This document shows positions 1 through 16,264 of a stretch of DNA of 64,000 nucleotides, one piece after another; within the stretch, counting starts at the first letter, position 1; each line of letters starts with the position of its first letter. The notes beneath the pieces were generated by a model. It searched no databases. It saw only the letters and a program-made list of their open reading frames with translations, and was not told the DNA's origin. Location: the NCBI RefSeq assembly GCF_900496995.4, contig NC_044019.1, positions 3,534,001 to 3,598,000 of the forward strand, read 5' to 3'. Made by a program: the position numbers and the translations under genes. The DNA is from Aquila chrysaetos chrysaetos. Its lineage: Eukaryota > Chordata > Aves > Accipitriformes > Accipitridae.

Positions 1-191
1 CCTCCGCAGGCAGCAGCTCCCACCATGCAGGCACCATTACACCCCTGGGACAGGGCCCGGGCACAGGGAGCACCACAGGGACCAGGCTGCCAGCCAGCAC
101 AGCCACCCCAGAGCAGGATCACACCCAGCACCAGTCACCCAGCACCCGTGTGGCCCCGAGCACCACACGCTGCCCTCCCAGCTCCGCTCAC

Positions 192-931
192 CTCCAGCAG
201 CCGGATGGTCCCAGTGAGGTTCACCCTGTAGTACTCCAGGGGCTTCTGCACAGACTCCCCCACTGCCTTCAGCCCTGCAAAGTGCATCACGGCTGAGAAA
301 CGGTGCTGCAGAGGGAGAAAGAGCTCGGTGTTAGTGCCACGGCAGTAGGAGATAGAAGCTCCAGGCAGAAACCAGTCAGAAGTCTCCCCAGGAGTTTCAT
401 TCAGCCCGCCCATATAGTTTCCATGGCCCAGAGGAACATTCGCTAGTCACAGCATTTCCTCAGCACTGTCCTCCCCACTCAGCTCCTGCCCAGTCCACAT
501 TTCCCTCCTGGCTCCCACCCCCAGCACAAACCCTGCTCACCCCTCAGAGCCCACGAGGCCACCTTGGAGCACTGTAGCTCTTGCTCTCACCTTACTGAAG
601 AGCTCCTGCAGCGCTGCCTCATTGGTGATATCCAGCTCCTGGAAGAGGATGGGCTGGTGCACAATCTGCTGCACACGCCGGAGGCTCTCAGGGAGCGCGT
701 CTGCCCCTGGGGAGATGGAAGGGGATGAGGCGCTGGGACAGCTAGAGGTCCCGGCACAGGCTGAGAGGGGTCGAGCCCCTTGCATGGGAAGGGATGAAGG
801 CTCTCCGTACCTCGGATGGCATTGTGAAAGTTGTCTATGACCACAGGGACATAGCCAGCCTCCGCCAGCTCCAGCACACAGTGACTGCCAATGTAGCCAG
901 CTCCGCCGGTCACCAGGATCTTCTCTGCCAT
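192..931 (-). CDS. GALE: UDP-glucose 4-epimerase, 5' coding exons (partial)
   Basis: Cytosolic short-chain dehydrogenase-type epimerase that interconverts UDP-galactose and UDP-glucose (and the N-acetyl forms) in the Leloir pathway. Coding exons on the minus strand: 931-811, 706-591 and 305-192, all with GT-AG borders and joining in frame (phases 1, 0, 0) to give the first 117 residues. Visible: the NAD-binding Rossmann motif TGGAGYIGS near residues 8-16, the segment LPESLRRVQ, and [16 protein letters not shown], which is nearly invariant in GALE. The ATG at 931 is preceded by an acceptor at 938-939, so the 5' leader lies in an upstream exon. The catalytic Ser and the YxxxK motif would lie in exons beyond the left edge, so the gene is truncated by the window. 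HMGCL follows upstream in the same orientation. Confidence 0.95.
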
Positions 932-2090
932 GGCTCCCTGGGGGAGGAAAGCCCTTCAGTGCAGAGCGCTGTGTGAAGCAGCCAGGGGCCCTGGGAGGAA
1001 AGGGGCAGGCAGGACTTGGACACTGTCACGTCAGCACTGCCTCTAGGCACTCCCTGCGCTTGGCATGACATCCGGAGAGGAATGGGCTGGGCAGGTTGTA
1101 GCACACCCTGCCGATGTGGTTCACACCTTCCGGACAGGGAGGGTTTATCTGACACTTGTCACATACTGGGGAAAAAACCCTTGTTCTTCCTGTTAAATCC
1201 AGTCAAGGTCCTGGTGTCACCCATATCCTACAGCACAAAATCCCTCAGGCTAATTCACCCCATAGCACAAGGGCAGGGAATCATTTAACGGTATTAATTT
1301 GGGTGGTCTCCACAGGGGTATATCAGCTCTGCCCTTTTCTACCTATTCCCCATTTTTTTCTCCAGCTCTGAAATCCCCTCTTTACAACAGTCCCACCACT
1401 CCCTCCAGCCTCCCTTCCCAGTGCTGGCCCTGTTCCACCCCTGCTTCCCAGGAAGGTGGGCACTGGGCCACTGCAGATTACAGGGACATTTGCTGGCATA
1501 CACAGAGTGGAAACCTGCAAGAAAGCCCCCACCCCTGGGAACTGAAGAGCAGCTCCTGCCCAGTGGGAAGAAGGGAGAATCCACTTCATTACCAAGGCAT
1601 GTGGAGGCAGCACAGGGTAAGTTTCCTCCCTGGGTGACTTTAGTCACTCTCAGAGCTGCGTCTCAGGCTGAAAACCCAACTGAAACCCCTAAACTGCCCT
1701 GTCCTGTGTCTGCTGCTGGCCCCAGGGCTCCTCCGGGAGCCAGGGAGGGCAGCTCCAGGGGAAGCCAGAGCCTGAGCCAGGCAGGCAAGGGCTGAAAAGC
1801 CAAAATAACACTGCTTTTCGCCAGGCAGGTGAGCAGGCAGCGGGACAGGGCAGGGGCCTATGGGACAGGGTGTGGACGTGGGACAGGGTTACCTGCAGGG
1901 CCAGGGATACCCATGGGTCTGGGCTTGGGGCCGGGAGTTACCTGAGGAGCCGGGACCAGGGCTGCCTGTGGGTCCGGGGGTCTTCTGAGGGGCTGCGCAT
2001 TGCCTGGGAGGCTGGGGTCGGGTCCAGGACTTACCTGAGGGGCCGGGACCAGAGGTCCCTGTGGGGCTGGGGGGCCCCAGAGGGGCTGAA

Positions 2091-2460
2091 TGTACCTCAG
2101 GGGCTGGATTTACCTCAGGGGCCCAGGGTTACCTCAGGGGCAGGATTTACCTCAGCGGTTTGGGGTTACCTCAGGGGCTGGATTTTACCTCAGGGGTCCT
2201 GGGTTACCTCAGGGGCTGGATTTTACCTCAGGGGCTGGATTCACCTCAGGGGTCCGGGGTTACCTCAGGGGTTGGATTTTACCTCAGGGGTCCGGGGTTA
2301 CCTCAGGGGCAGGATTTACCTCAGTGGTTCGGGGTTACCTCAGGGGCTGGATTCACCTCAGGGGTCCGGGGTTACCTCAGGGGCTAGATTTTACCTCAGG
2401 GGCTGGATTCACCTCAGGGGTCCGGGGTTACCTCAGGGACCGGATTTTACCTCAGGGGCC
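2091..2460. repeat. 18-19 bp minisatellite in GALE intron 1
   Basis: About 20 tandem imperfect copies of a unit reading TTACCTCAGGGGCTGGATT or TTACCTCAGGGGTCCGGGG on the plus strand. On the GALE sense strand each copy contains CCTGAGGTAA or CCTGAGGTGA. More diverged copies extend to about 1880. The array makes long open frames on the plus strand (glycine/leucine-rich repeats), which are artefacts of the repeat. Confidence 0.9.
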
Positions 2461-2479
2461 CGGGGTGGGGGATCTCCCT

Positions 2480-2935
2480 GCTGAAGGAGGGCACAGCCGA
2501 GCACAGCAGCATGTCCCTCCGCTCGCCCCCCGCCCCGCCCGAACCCCCCGGCCGCTCACCCGCCGCTCCGGCCGCCTCCCGCCGCCGCACTCGCTCTGTC
2601 TCTGCGCCGGGTGCGGCCCCTTTAAGGCCCGGCCGCGCTCCCCGCCCCCCGCGGTGCCACGCGCACCGCTCTCCCATGGAAACGTGTCACCGCCGCTCCT
2701 GCTACGGGGCGGCAGCGGGGACAAAAAAGCCGCGGGGAGCGCATGCGCGGAGTGCCGTCACCACGCCCCCTCCCCCGGGGCGGGGAATAGCGTAGAGGAA
2801 CGGCGGCCATTGGCGCGCCGGGGAGAGAGGGCGGGGCCACACCAGACGGCCCGCGGGGAGGGGCGGTGAGCGGCCGGTCGCGCAGCGCCCCCTAGCGGCG
2901 GGAGGAGCCCCCCCCCCCCCCCCCCCCGAGCCCCA
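2480..2935 (-). promoter_or_regulatory. GALE: CpG-rich promoter and putative noncoding first exon of GALE
   Basis: A dense GC/CpG stretch lies upstream of the GALE coding exons and just beyond the HMGCL 3' end. On the minus strand a good donor (GGCGG|GTGAGC, GT at 2558-2559) could end a noncoding first exon around 2560-2640, splicing to the acceptor at 938-939. A TTAAA-like box is at about 2620-2626. The exact start site is inferred. A 17-base poly-C run ends the island near 2927. Confidence 0.55.
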
Positions 2936-2987
2936 GGCTGAAACCCACCGACTTATTCACCGATTCCAGCTTATTTCAGTGTTACAG

Positions 2988-3961
2988 TTTATTTAATTGT
3001 TACAGCTTATTGAAGTGATGCGAAGACACCCGGAGGGACGGTCCCGTATGCAGCACGCTGGGAAGGTCAGAGAAAGGTGCAGCACACAGCTACAAGGTCT
3101 CTGCACTTGTCTCTGGTCTCACAATAAACTATTAAATAAATTATTTTAAATAGAAGACTGGGGGAGACTTCCCTAGGACCTGTCTACCATGAGGAGTACA
3201 TGTGTGTACAGAATCACAGCGTGTTCCACGCTGTCTGCTCTCAGGGGATCGGCCACAGCCCACGATGGTGCAGCGTTTCCACACTGAGTGCTGGTAGAAG
3301 AGGCACTTGGAACCCAACGAGCAGCAAAAGCTCTTTAATGGGTTTAGTTAAACCAAATTTCTAATAGTTTAGAATGTTAAATAATGTGATTATTACTCCT
3401 AGTATTTAAAAGTATCTTACAACAGATACAGTCTGTTATTACAACCCCTAGACGCTAAGACAGAAGGTCCAAGGTTGCCCCTTGACACCTGAATGACAAA
3501 GGGGAGACTTTCGATTTCAGTCTTAACATTTGTAGTGAGGAGAGAGAAAGGAAGAAGGGTCAAGCCCCACCTGGAGAAGTGCTCTAACTGGAAAAGCTGT
3601 GGTTTATCCTTTGCTGGGAGTTTATGGCAACACACTCTCGAGGCAGAAGTTATCGGATGCTGTTCTGAGCTGGTGCCGAAGACCGCAGCTCTCTGCGAGA
3701 AGGCAAGTGTTGCAGCCGCTACTTCTCCCTCAGCCCACCCACGTCCTCCCTTCTCTAAGGCAAGTGGCTAACACCTTCAAGGTTGAATATAGTCTTCTTG
3801 GTTTTTTCATTTCTTTATAGATTCTGGTGGATTACGCATTTCCTCTCAAGCGCTGGGCCTGGAAGGAGCACTGAAGATCAAAGGCAGCAGAACAGAGGGG
3901 AAACACGGCCAACGCCGGATCCTTCCTTTCTTCTTGATCCAAGGAGAAACGCGATTCAGTA
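2988..3961 (-). other. HMGCL: HMGCL 3' UTR with poly(A) signal
   Basis: Noncoding sequence after the HMGCL stop codon. The first good minus-strand AATAAA is at 2993-2988, so cleavage near 2970 would give a 3' UTR of about 1 kb, ending next to the GALE CpG island. Open frames here are short and match no known family. Confidence 0.6.
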
Positions 3962-7720
<3,759 letters not shown>

Positions 7721-8090
7721 CTTGGTCCGCTCTCACGTGACCACCCCCACCCTCCACACGTGACCCGAGATGGCGCGGGGGTGTGTGGCTTCACGGTCAC
7801 ATGACAGCGGCGCTACCGCCATCTCCACGTGGAGCCGGGATCGCCCCACGCTCGGAGCCGGAGCCGGGGCAGCGGAGCCCCGTCCCCGTCCCCTCCGGCT
7901 GCGAAATGCCCTCGCTGCCCGCTCCCGTAGCCGCCGTCGGGGTTACGAGAGAGAGACCCCGGCCCGTACCTGTCCCCGCGGGCCGTCCCGCGACAGCGAT
8001 CCCGTAGCGCACTGTGGCATGTTTCCCTCCGACACCGGCACTGCCCGGTCGCTCCGGGGGCCGCCTACTTATACGATGGCTTTTCGGCTG

Positions 8091-9599
8091 GCTCGTGCCG
8101 CTAAATAAACACGGCGTGTTTGTTTTGGGTGGGACCCCTCCACGCACCAGAGGTTACCAGCGTGATGGGGTTGGGAGACAAAAAGGACATCGCTCTGTTG
8201 TCCCTTTTTTTTTAAATTTTTTTTTTCTCCCCCTCTGTGTTCATAACAGCGTCATCACCGAAGCCGGGGTGATGCTCCTGTGAGTAAGCGGGTCTCTGGC
8301 AGTCGGTGCCAGTTCTCCAAAGTCCACACAGGTTCGTCAGTACCGAACGTTATTTGTCCGTTGAGTAACAGCTCCTACACCACCAGCTCAGCACGTGTCC
8401 CAGCCCTGGGGCTTAGCCTGTGCCAAACTCTAAGCTTTCTGGCAATTTTGCTTGCACCACATTGCACAGTGACAAAATAAAGCCTGTACGCAACGTTGTG
8501 GAGCCTTCACAACAACTGTGCTGCAGAAACACACACTGTTATGAGCAGTTTCATCATTTAAGTACGTATCGTTCAACCCTTTACAGAGGAGTTCAACATC
8601 AACACAGGAAATCTTATTTCACTGAAACAGCAGAACTCAGAGGTCCAGTTCAGAACTGTGGGTCCTCTGTTAAATTCACGTAAGAACAAAAACTCTCCTG
8701 CTTATAGCTGTCTCCACCAGAATATAAATAAAAGTTTGTTAATGGATTTGTAATATTATTTTCTATAGCTGATTTCTTCTAGACCTCTTCAAACAACAAG
8801 CTTCCATTATATTTATTCGTGATGGAAGTATGTGATCATAATTGTTTCAGTCAATACTGAAGTAATACAATGCATCTTATCGAGGAACTATTTTTATGCA
8901 AGTACATCATATGCAGCAATCTGCGATGGCACTGTGGTTGGTCTTCATTAGAACATGCCCATCACATGCAAGGCTTCATGATTCCTCATATAAGAGTATC
9001 ACACTGGTTATCAAAATTAATTTTGATGAGTAATTAAGCCAGGGAAGTGGCAAGACCTGCTCCTGCCTGGGAGGTGCAGACCCTGCTGCCATGCGTAGCC
9101 CGGCTCACCAGTGCTGGCGACACGCACGTGAACACGGACACAGCTCCCGCTGCTCCACGTCCTGTGAGCTGCTCTAACAGTCCAAATCCTCTCACCATTA
9201 ACACGTTCATCTCCTCCTTGGCAGACACGCATCCTCTTGGCAGCTTCATGCACTAATACCTAGGTGCCGCGTGGCCTGGCCTGACACCCCGAAGCAGGTC
9301 CTCTTAACTGCCCCGTACTAACTCTGTTCAGTCTCCCACCAACTCTGAGTCTGTCCAACATCATCACCTGTAATCACAGCAGCGAAGCAGTAACATCGGC
9401 CAAGAAGCCCAGCTTTATATCAAAAAATCTTCTTGTTCCAAGTGCAGATGTTTGGCTGATGGGCTGTCACATCCCAGCAGAATACTGCAAAGGACGTCCC
9501 AGCTTCCCACTGCTGAGCAGAGAGGTCAGTCCTTTGCTGCCAAACAAGGTCCACTGATCTTACAGATCGCTTACAGGCAAAAGGGATTAGAAGTGAGAT
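8091..9599. other. HMGCL-FUCA1 intergenic interval
   Basis: No coding exon of a recognisable family on either strand. Minus-strand AATAAA signals at 8817-8812 and 9624-9619 are possible ends for FUCA1. Open frames here are short and without motif. The stretch is AT-rich from about 8480 on. Confidence 0.5.
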
Positions 9600-9703
9600 T
9601 CTCTTAAGGGAAAAACTATTTATTCAACAATAAATGAAAAATCCTCTTAAGACTCAATTTAAAAGAAAGGTAGAGGGAAATTGCTGCTTTCCTCCCACAG
9701 ATG
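9600..9703 (-). terminator. FUCA1: Proximal FUCA1 poly(A) signal
   Basis: Minus-strand AATAAA at 9624-9619 lies 80 nt after the stop codon and would give a very short 3' UTR. A second signal at 8817-8812 may serve a longer form. Which is used cannot be told from sequence. Confidence 0.4.
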
Positions 9704-12700
9704 TCACTTCACACCCTCAAGCTTGACAGTCCAGCCAGACTGAGGAGGTAGAGGAGATGGAAGCACGTAGGGCAAAGTTATGACCAGTCCTTTACCTGGG
9801 GACTTCTGCCACTTCAGAGTCCCTGCAAAACCCAACATCGACACCTGCAGAGGAGGGCAGGGGAAACACTCAGTTGTAGCTCACACAGGTACTTCTCATT
9901 TGAACACCCCAGTACACCCAAAACACATTTGCAGTCTCTGTACAGCATTTCCCACACACTTAAAGCAGTCCTGCACATTTCCACCCATCACTCACAGTGC
10001 ACAAAAGAGAACACACGGGATATTTTGGGGCCAAACCTTTGACTGTAGTTCGTTATTTGTGGTTTTTTTTTTTTTACTGAGAAGGCTTTACCTCTGTTTG
10101 TTTAGAGCAAAGGGCACTCTAGCATTTGCGTCACTTACAATTACAGGGGTAGTGTACCTGATTTGAATTTGAGATGCAATACCAGTGATCCCTTCTATGT
10201 GTGAGGCTTGTTATTTACTTCACCTCCCTGTGTCAATAGGATCAAAAGACTCTGGGAGAGAAGTGTCTCTGCCTATTCTATGGCAGGCTATGAGCCTGTC
10301 TTGGCAAGTCCCCTCCAATGTTCTGTGTCAACAGTGAGCTAAAGCCTGGAGAATAACCTGGGATGCTGCAAGGATCTGGAGGGAGGCCAGAGCACCCGAG
10401 AACAAGAAGTATGGGATGACAACTTCCACACTCTCCCCAGTTTCCAAACAAAGTCAGGTTGGACCTTCCCAGCCCACATGTGCCCAAGATGGGCTCTGAG
10501 TGTGTTATCTTTTTTCCAAGTTCCTTACTTGTGTCGCTGGGGATGGAGTGGGTGAGGACAGCTCCAAAACATTGCCCCGAGGCCAGATCAGAAAGATGGC
10601 ATAGACAACTGGTCCCTTAGAAGTGTACCTAAGAGAGCAAGAGTTCAGCAAGGTGAGGAGCCCCATAACAGAGAGAACCAGACACGAGCTTGACCTGTCC
10701 AGACAGCACGAGAACACCAGCTTGCCCACTGTCACCACACAGGGGTCACCTACTCTCCCCTCATTCCAAAATCTGTCACTTTGGACCCACCATTTAGCCA
10801 GTCAGCACTGGCTGATGAAACCCAAACAAAGTCTGTGCGTGCTTCCTAAAAGCAAATGTCATTTGCCAATCTGTCCTTGCCTCAGCTTGTGGTCAACAGA
10901 GAGGATACGCTGCCTTATCCTGGTAATTGCTCTGCATTTCTAGACTTGGACACACTTGAGGAAAAAGAATAATTCCATTTTGTAGCAATTTCTGGCTCTT
11001 GACTCACTATGCCTTTCTCAGTCAGTATAAATCTAACAGTTGGGTACTGTTAGTACTATTACTATTATATAACAGCTTAAAAGCAAATATCGCTACATTT
11101 ACAAACTGTATGTGTTTAGATGAATGACATTTGTGACATTCAAACTAGCCAGGACCACAGCTTAAACAGTCCTGACAGCAGCAGCTTGCAAATTTTTTTA
11201 AAGGAAGAGTTGTTTATTTTTCAAATCACGCAAGATGGATGAAGTCCTGATTGTTATTCTTTCCTTTCAAGCAAGATATTCCTTAGGTAACACCCTAGGG
11301 CAGTAAGTGAGCACTCCACTTGTAGGATATTACCTAAACACCATCTGCACCTGATGGCAACACTTCAGAATGTACCAAATTTAAGAATAAATAAGAAAGA
11401 AACATCAGCTCTGGAAGTCCCAGCCCAGATGGTCTGAGCAATGGAGTCCTTACCAGACCGTGTCTGTGCTGTTCTCCATCTGTACTCTCCATGGCTTTGA
11501 TTCATAAATTGCCTCCCCGTTAGTGTCCAGCCACCTCCCAAGGGCCAGAAGTCTTTCTTGGAAGATGGGAACAATCACCCCTTCTTTTGTAGGTCCCACA
11601 TTGAGAAGGTAGTTGCCTCCGAAACTCACAGTCTGTACTAGCTCCTGTGACAGATAAACCGTGGTAACAAACTGCATTATCTTCACCTCTGACAACAAAG
11701 AAACCTGGGGAGGGCTTTGTCCTCATCAGCTGCTCCTTTAACTCCAGCCTGATCGTATGAAACACATGACAACTCTTTCTGCAAGTAGGATGATGAAGGA
11801 AAGCTCTAAATCTCAGTAACTCCCCCACACCTGTTATTTTGATTTCAGATTTCTTACCTCAATGATACTTGCTTCATCCATTAACTCGGCAATGCTCATG
11901 TTGCTTCGATAGCCCCAGGAAAGCTTGTCAATGGAGGAGCACATCTCCCACTTGTGAGCTGGCAGGGTCCCTGGCTTGTATTTGTCAGCACAATTGTAGT
12001 AGCCTCCATGATGGCAAGAGCAGTTATTACACCAACGATCATTAACAACAACAGTGTCCTGAAAGAAGAAACTCAGCTCAGTAGGGAGAATGTTTTGCCC
12101 TGGACTTTTCAGCTTGCATTCATCCCTCCTAAGTTAGCAAAGGCATCTAAGTCAGGAGGTAAGCACCTAAAACCCCCTGTGTAATCAATGGAAAGGGAGA
12201 GAGGATCCTCCAGGGAAGGCTGAATCCCTCTCTGGGAGAACCTCTCTGTTCGCTCAGGTAGAAGTTGAGGCAACAAGGTTCCTGGCCTCTGAGCCTCCCA
12301 CGTGTGTGCTGTAAAGGACACTAGAGTCTTCTCATAGGAGCACAGTGTAGGCTTCTTATTTTTTGTGAAAGAATAAAGCACATTTGGCATCTGTCAAGCA
12401 GGTTTCTGATTTGATCACATTCATATCTCACTGCTGCCAGACCTTCCATACCCATAAAATGCTAGCGGCCATGAGAGATAGCTGAAAGCGATACCTTGAC
12501 GGGACTATCGTTATAAAGCCAGGCAAGGAAAGAGGTAGAATTCCAGTATGATTCCGGAGCTTCCCAGTCTCCATCCGACCAAATCAAATCTGGTTTATAT
12601 CTAACAGAGAGACGAATGTTATTTCAAAATGGCTTATTTACTCCTACCACAAAGGAAGCACTGTGTTTCTTGTGTCTCAAAGACTCCAGTGTAGGGAACA

Positions 12701-15700
12701 CCGTTCGGAAGATCTCGCGATGTCACGGAAAGGTAGAAGGCTAGTCGTCGCCTCCCTATGACATATCAGTAATCCCACCTACCGTTGTTAGTATAAAAGG
12801 AATTAACTGCGCAATAAAGGACGGAGTTGGCACTCACACCATGTGTGTTATCTGTCTCTTCCCTGGTCCAGGCCGACCAGTGATCTAATCGCGGCACCTT
12901 GATATGTAGCACTGCTACATAGTGGTGACCCCGACGTGATCGGCCGCACAGGCGACGATGGGGCTTGCGCAAGCGATTAAGGTATTAAAGGTGTTAGCTT
13001 ATGAGGTGGGTGCCCGCGGTTCGATTTGGAGGGGCCCCACGGGCGAATGCATCCAATGGATGCTGCGCCGGGGGGACACTGAGTTTCCTAGATAAGTTTT
13101 GAGCCCCCCAAATTGGGGAGAGATTCGGGAGTCCTTGCTCCGATCCGAGCGCGGAGCTGCTGAACGATCGCAGAGTTGGGGGAAGGTGGAGCAGGTGGTC
13201 GCGGCGGGACGGGAGGCTGAGGCGTGCTGGCTGGCGGCGCGAGCTGCTGCATCTGCGGGTGCAGCGTCGCCTCGGGAGCAGCGGGGACAGCGCCCTCGGG
13301 GACAGCGGGGACAGCGCCCTCGGGGACAGCGGGGACAGCGCCCTCGGGGACAGCGGGTCGGACTCAGACGGAGCGGGCGGCCGTGGAGCGGGGCTCGCAG
13401 AGTGGGCCGTCTTTGATCGCGGACATGGGCACGGAGGGTGCGGCGGAGACGGAGGTTTTTCCTGCAGAGGCGGCACCAGCAGGACCTGATGCGCCCCCCC
13501 CCGCCACTATCCATGAGAGGAGTTGCGGCGGGTGGTTCGGCAGCTCATGGGGAGGGACGGTTTGCAACGCCTCAGGCACAGGCACAGGGCATACGCGGGC
13601 GTGACTTTACGGCACTTGCAACAACTGCCTTGGCCGCACTTGGGCGTGTCGCGGCCATGGATAGAGCGGACCCCCCTTGGGTGAAAGTTCCGCAGGGGAT
13701 TGCCGAGAGGTTTACTGCCTTTTTAGATCGGCTTCAGCTTGCTGTGTAGGCGGCAAACCTCCCGGAGGCGGCTAAAGAGGCGATTGTGCTTGAATGTGCT
13801 AGGGCTCAAGGTAACCCACAGAGCGCAGCGCTTGTCTCTCATTTGCCAGCGGGTTCGTCCCTAGGTAACATGATACGCCATGTACTGGAGAGAGAGCAAC
13901 ACCGGGAAGCGCGTCCGGTAGTGGCGGCCTTGCAAGAACTTTTGCAGGCGGGTACAGCCTGATACTGCTTTTGAGGAGGCAGTCTGTAAGCAGGCCGCTA
14001 ACGAGCAGCATTCTGATTCTGATAATAATTCTTTTGTATCAGGCAGGGTGGACTCTGAAAAAGAGCCAGATTTATATCCCTCATTACCTCCACCGCTGCC
14101 TGCCGCGGCCGTCCCGCCGCTGCCTCCCACGGCCTCTGCGCGGCCGGGACCGCTGCCGTGCCGCCGCCGTCGCCCACCCCCCCACCCCAATCGCCTGGTA
14201 CTCCCTCTCCAGGGTCTGCAGAACTTAAAACGGAACCTGGCTTTGCTGCACTGCCTGTATCTCTTTCTCCTGCTACTCCCTCTAACTCTGTGCCTCTGTC
14301 TAATCCATGACGATTCACTTAATAATTTGGGGAAAAATACACATAGTTTGATGCAATGCTGTCGAGGAAAAGCTCTACAGCAAGGAGATACCATGTTTAC
14401 TTTTCCTGTTGTATGCACACCTGCCTCAAGAAATGCAAGAACCTCAAGAGTTAGAGTTCTTAGGATCAGTCATCATGAATCCCTGTGTGATGTTTAATTA
14501 CACCCATAACACCACTCAAAAGGGTCAGAATGTAAATGCTATTTTGCCTGTATATAGAAATGCTACAGCTTGGTGTAACTATATCTATTCCAGAATATCA
14601 CACTCTTTTTTTCTATTCCAGCTGCTTTACCTACGCGGATGTTTTTAATTTGTGGGAATAGAGCGTGGGAGAGGAATTCCATCGAAACTTAACAGGAGGC
14701 CATGTAGCCTCGGACAACTTACGTTACTAACACCCGATATCAATATGATTCACAGTAAAAGGCTCACGATAACTGACACAGGTTTAACTGGATGGCTAAC
14801 AAGTTTGGGAATTACGGGATGGTTGAAAGATTTGCTTATGCATGGCTTAGTTATTTTAATTGTAATATTAGCAGTTGTAATGATTGTACCACGTATCATA
14901 AAATAGTTGAACGTATGATTGCAAAAGCATTTCATGTAACTTGGCTTGCATAAAAATAATTAAAAAAAAAAAAGAGAGACAGAGGAAGAGACAGGGAAAA
15001 AAAAAGATTAAATTAATGAAAACAAACAGCTGGAGAGGGGGAAGAGAGATGCGGTTGCAGAACACACAGACATGGCAGCTGAAGAGTGAGAACATGTAAG
15101 ACAAATAACCCTGCAGACACCAAGGTCAGTGAAGAAGGAGGGGGAGGAGATGCTCCAGGCACCGGAGCAGAGATTCCCCTGCAGCCTGTGGTGAAGACCA
15201 TGGTGAGACGGGTCGTTCCCCTGCGGTCTGTGGAGGTCCACGCTGGAGCAGTGTGCTCCTGAAGGACTGCACGCTGTGGAGGGGACCCATGCTGAAGATC
15301 TTCGTGGAGGACTGTCTCCCGTGGGAGAGATCCCACGCTGGAACAGGGGAAGAGTGTGATGAGTGCTGCCACTGAGGAGGATGAAGTGACAGAGATAATG
15401 TGTGATGAACTAATCGCAAAACCTCATTTCCCGTTCCCCTGTCCAGCTGTGGAGGAGAGAGTGATAGGATAGCTATGGTAGGTAACTGGTGTCCAGCCAG
15501 GATCAACCCATCACATAGACAAAATGCATTGTAAAATAGAATGAAATTACATTGCAATTGGGAATTTCAAAAACAAGGGCTCTGTGTAACTCCTTTACAA
15601 GGGAATGAAAGTGTATATATGAAATTAGCAGAATAAGGTGTTTTTCAAAGAATTGTCTAATACTGTTGAATGCTTAAATCCAAAAACATGATTTGAAGGT

Positions 15701-16208
15701 TTAAATTTGTGTATCTGAATTTATATTGCTATTGGAGAATTATTAATAATTTGTGTGTTTGCAGCAATCAGAATCACCTGAGGAGCAGTACGAGGATTGC
15801 GTCAGTTCGAAGCTAGAGTCCTCGCTGCCTTCCTCGTGAATCTGATGTTCCTAAACAAAAAAGGGGGCGATGTGGGAGCAGCTCGGAACACCTGGCATTT
15901 GTTTTCAAGAGTGACCGTTAGAATTTGTTGTGCTGCATGTTTGCCAAGCCTTGGAGAACTAGTTTTACAAGGTCAGGTTGGAGGATGGCCTTGTGTACGC
16001 CTGGGAAGATGTGGCTGAAGACAGTCACGAGTATGTCTATGGAATGTTTTTATCTTTAACTGTTCTGAGGACTGGCAAACATCCCAGCTGGGTCAGATAT
16101 GCCCTCCTGTGCTAGTAGTATTGGCTGTGAGTCGTTAGTACTTTCTGGATCTTTGTTGAAACATATATAAGTTGGATTCTTTTGTGAAATAAAGGGAATC
16201 TTGCATGG

Positions 16209-16264
<56 letters not shown>

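Noticed and set aside
1870-2869. Two long plus-strand frames with Gly/Leu-rich repeats
   Set aside because: They are the 18-19 bp minisatellite and the adjoining CpG island read as codons; the repeat is open in several frames and lies in the GALE first intron.
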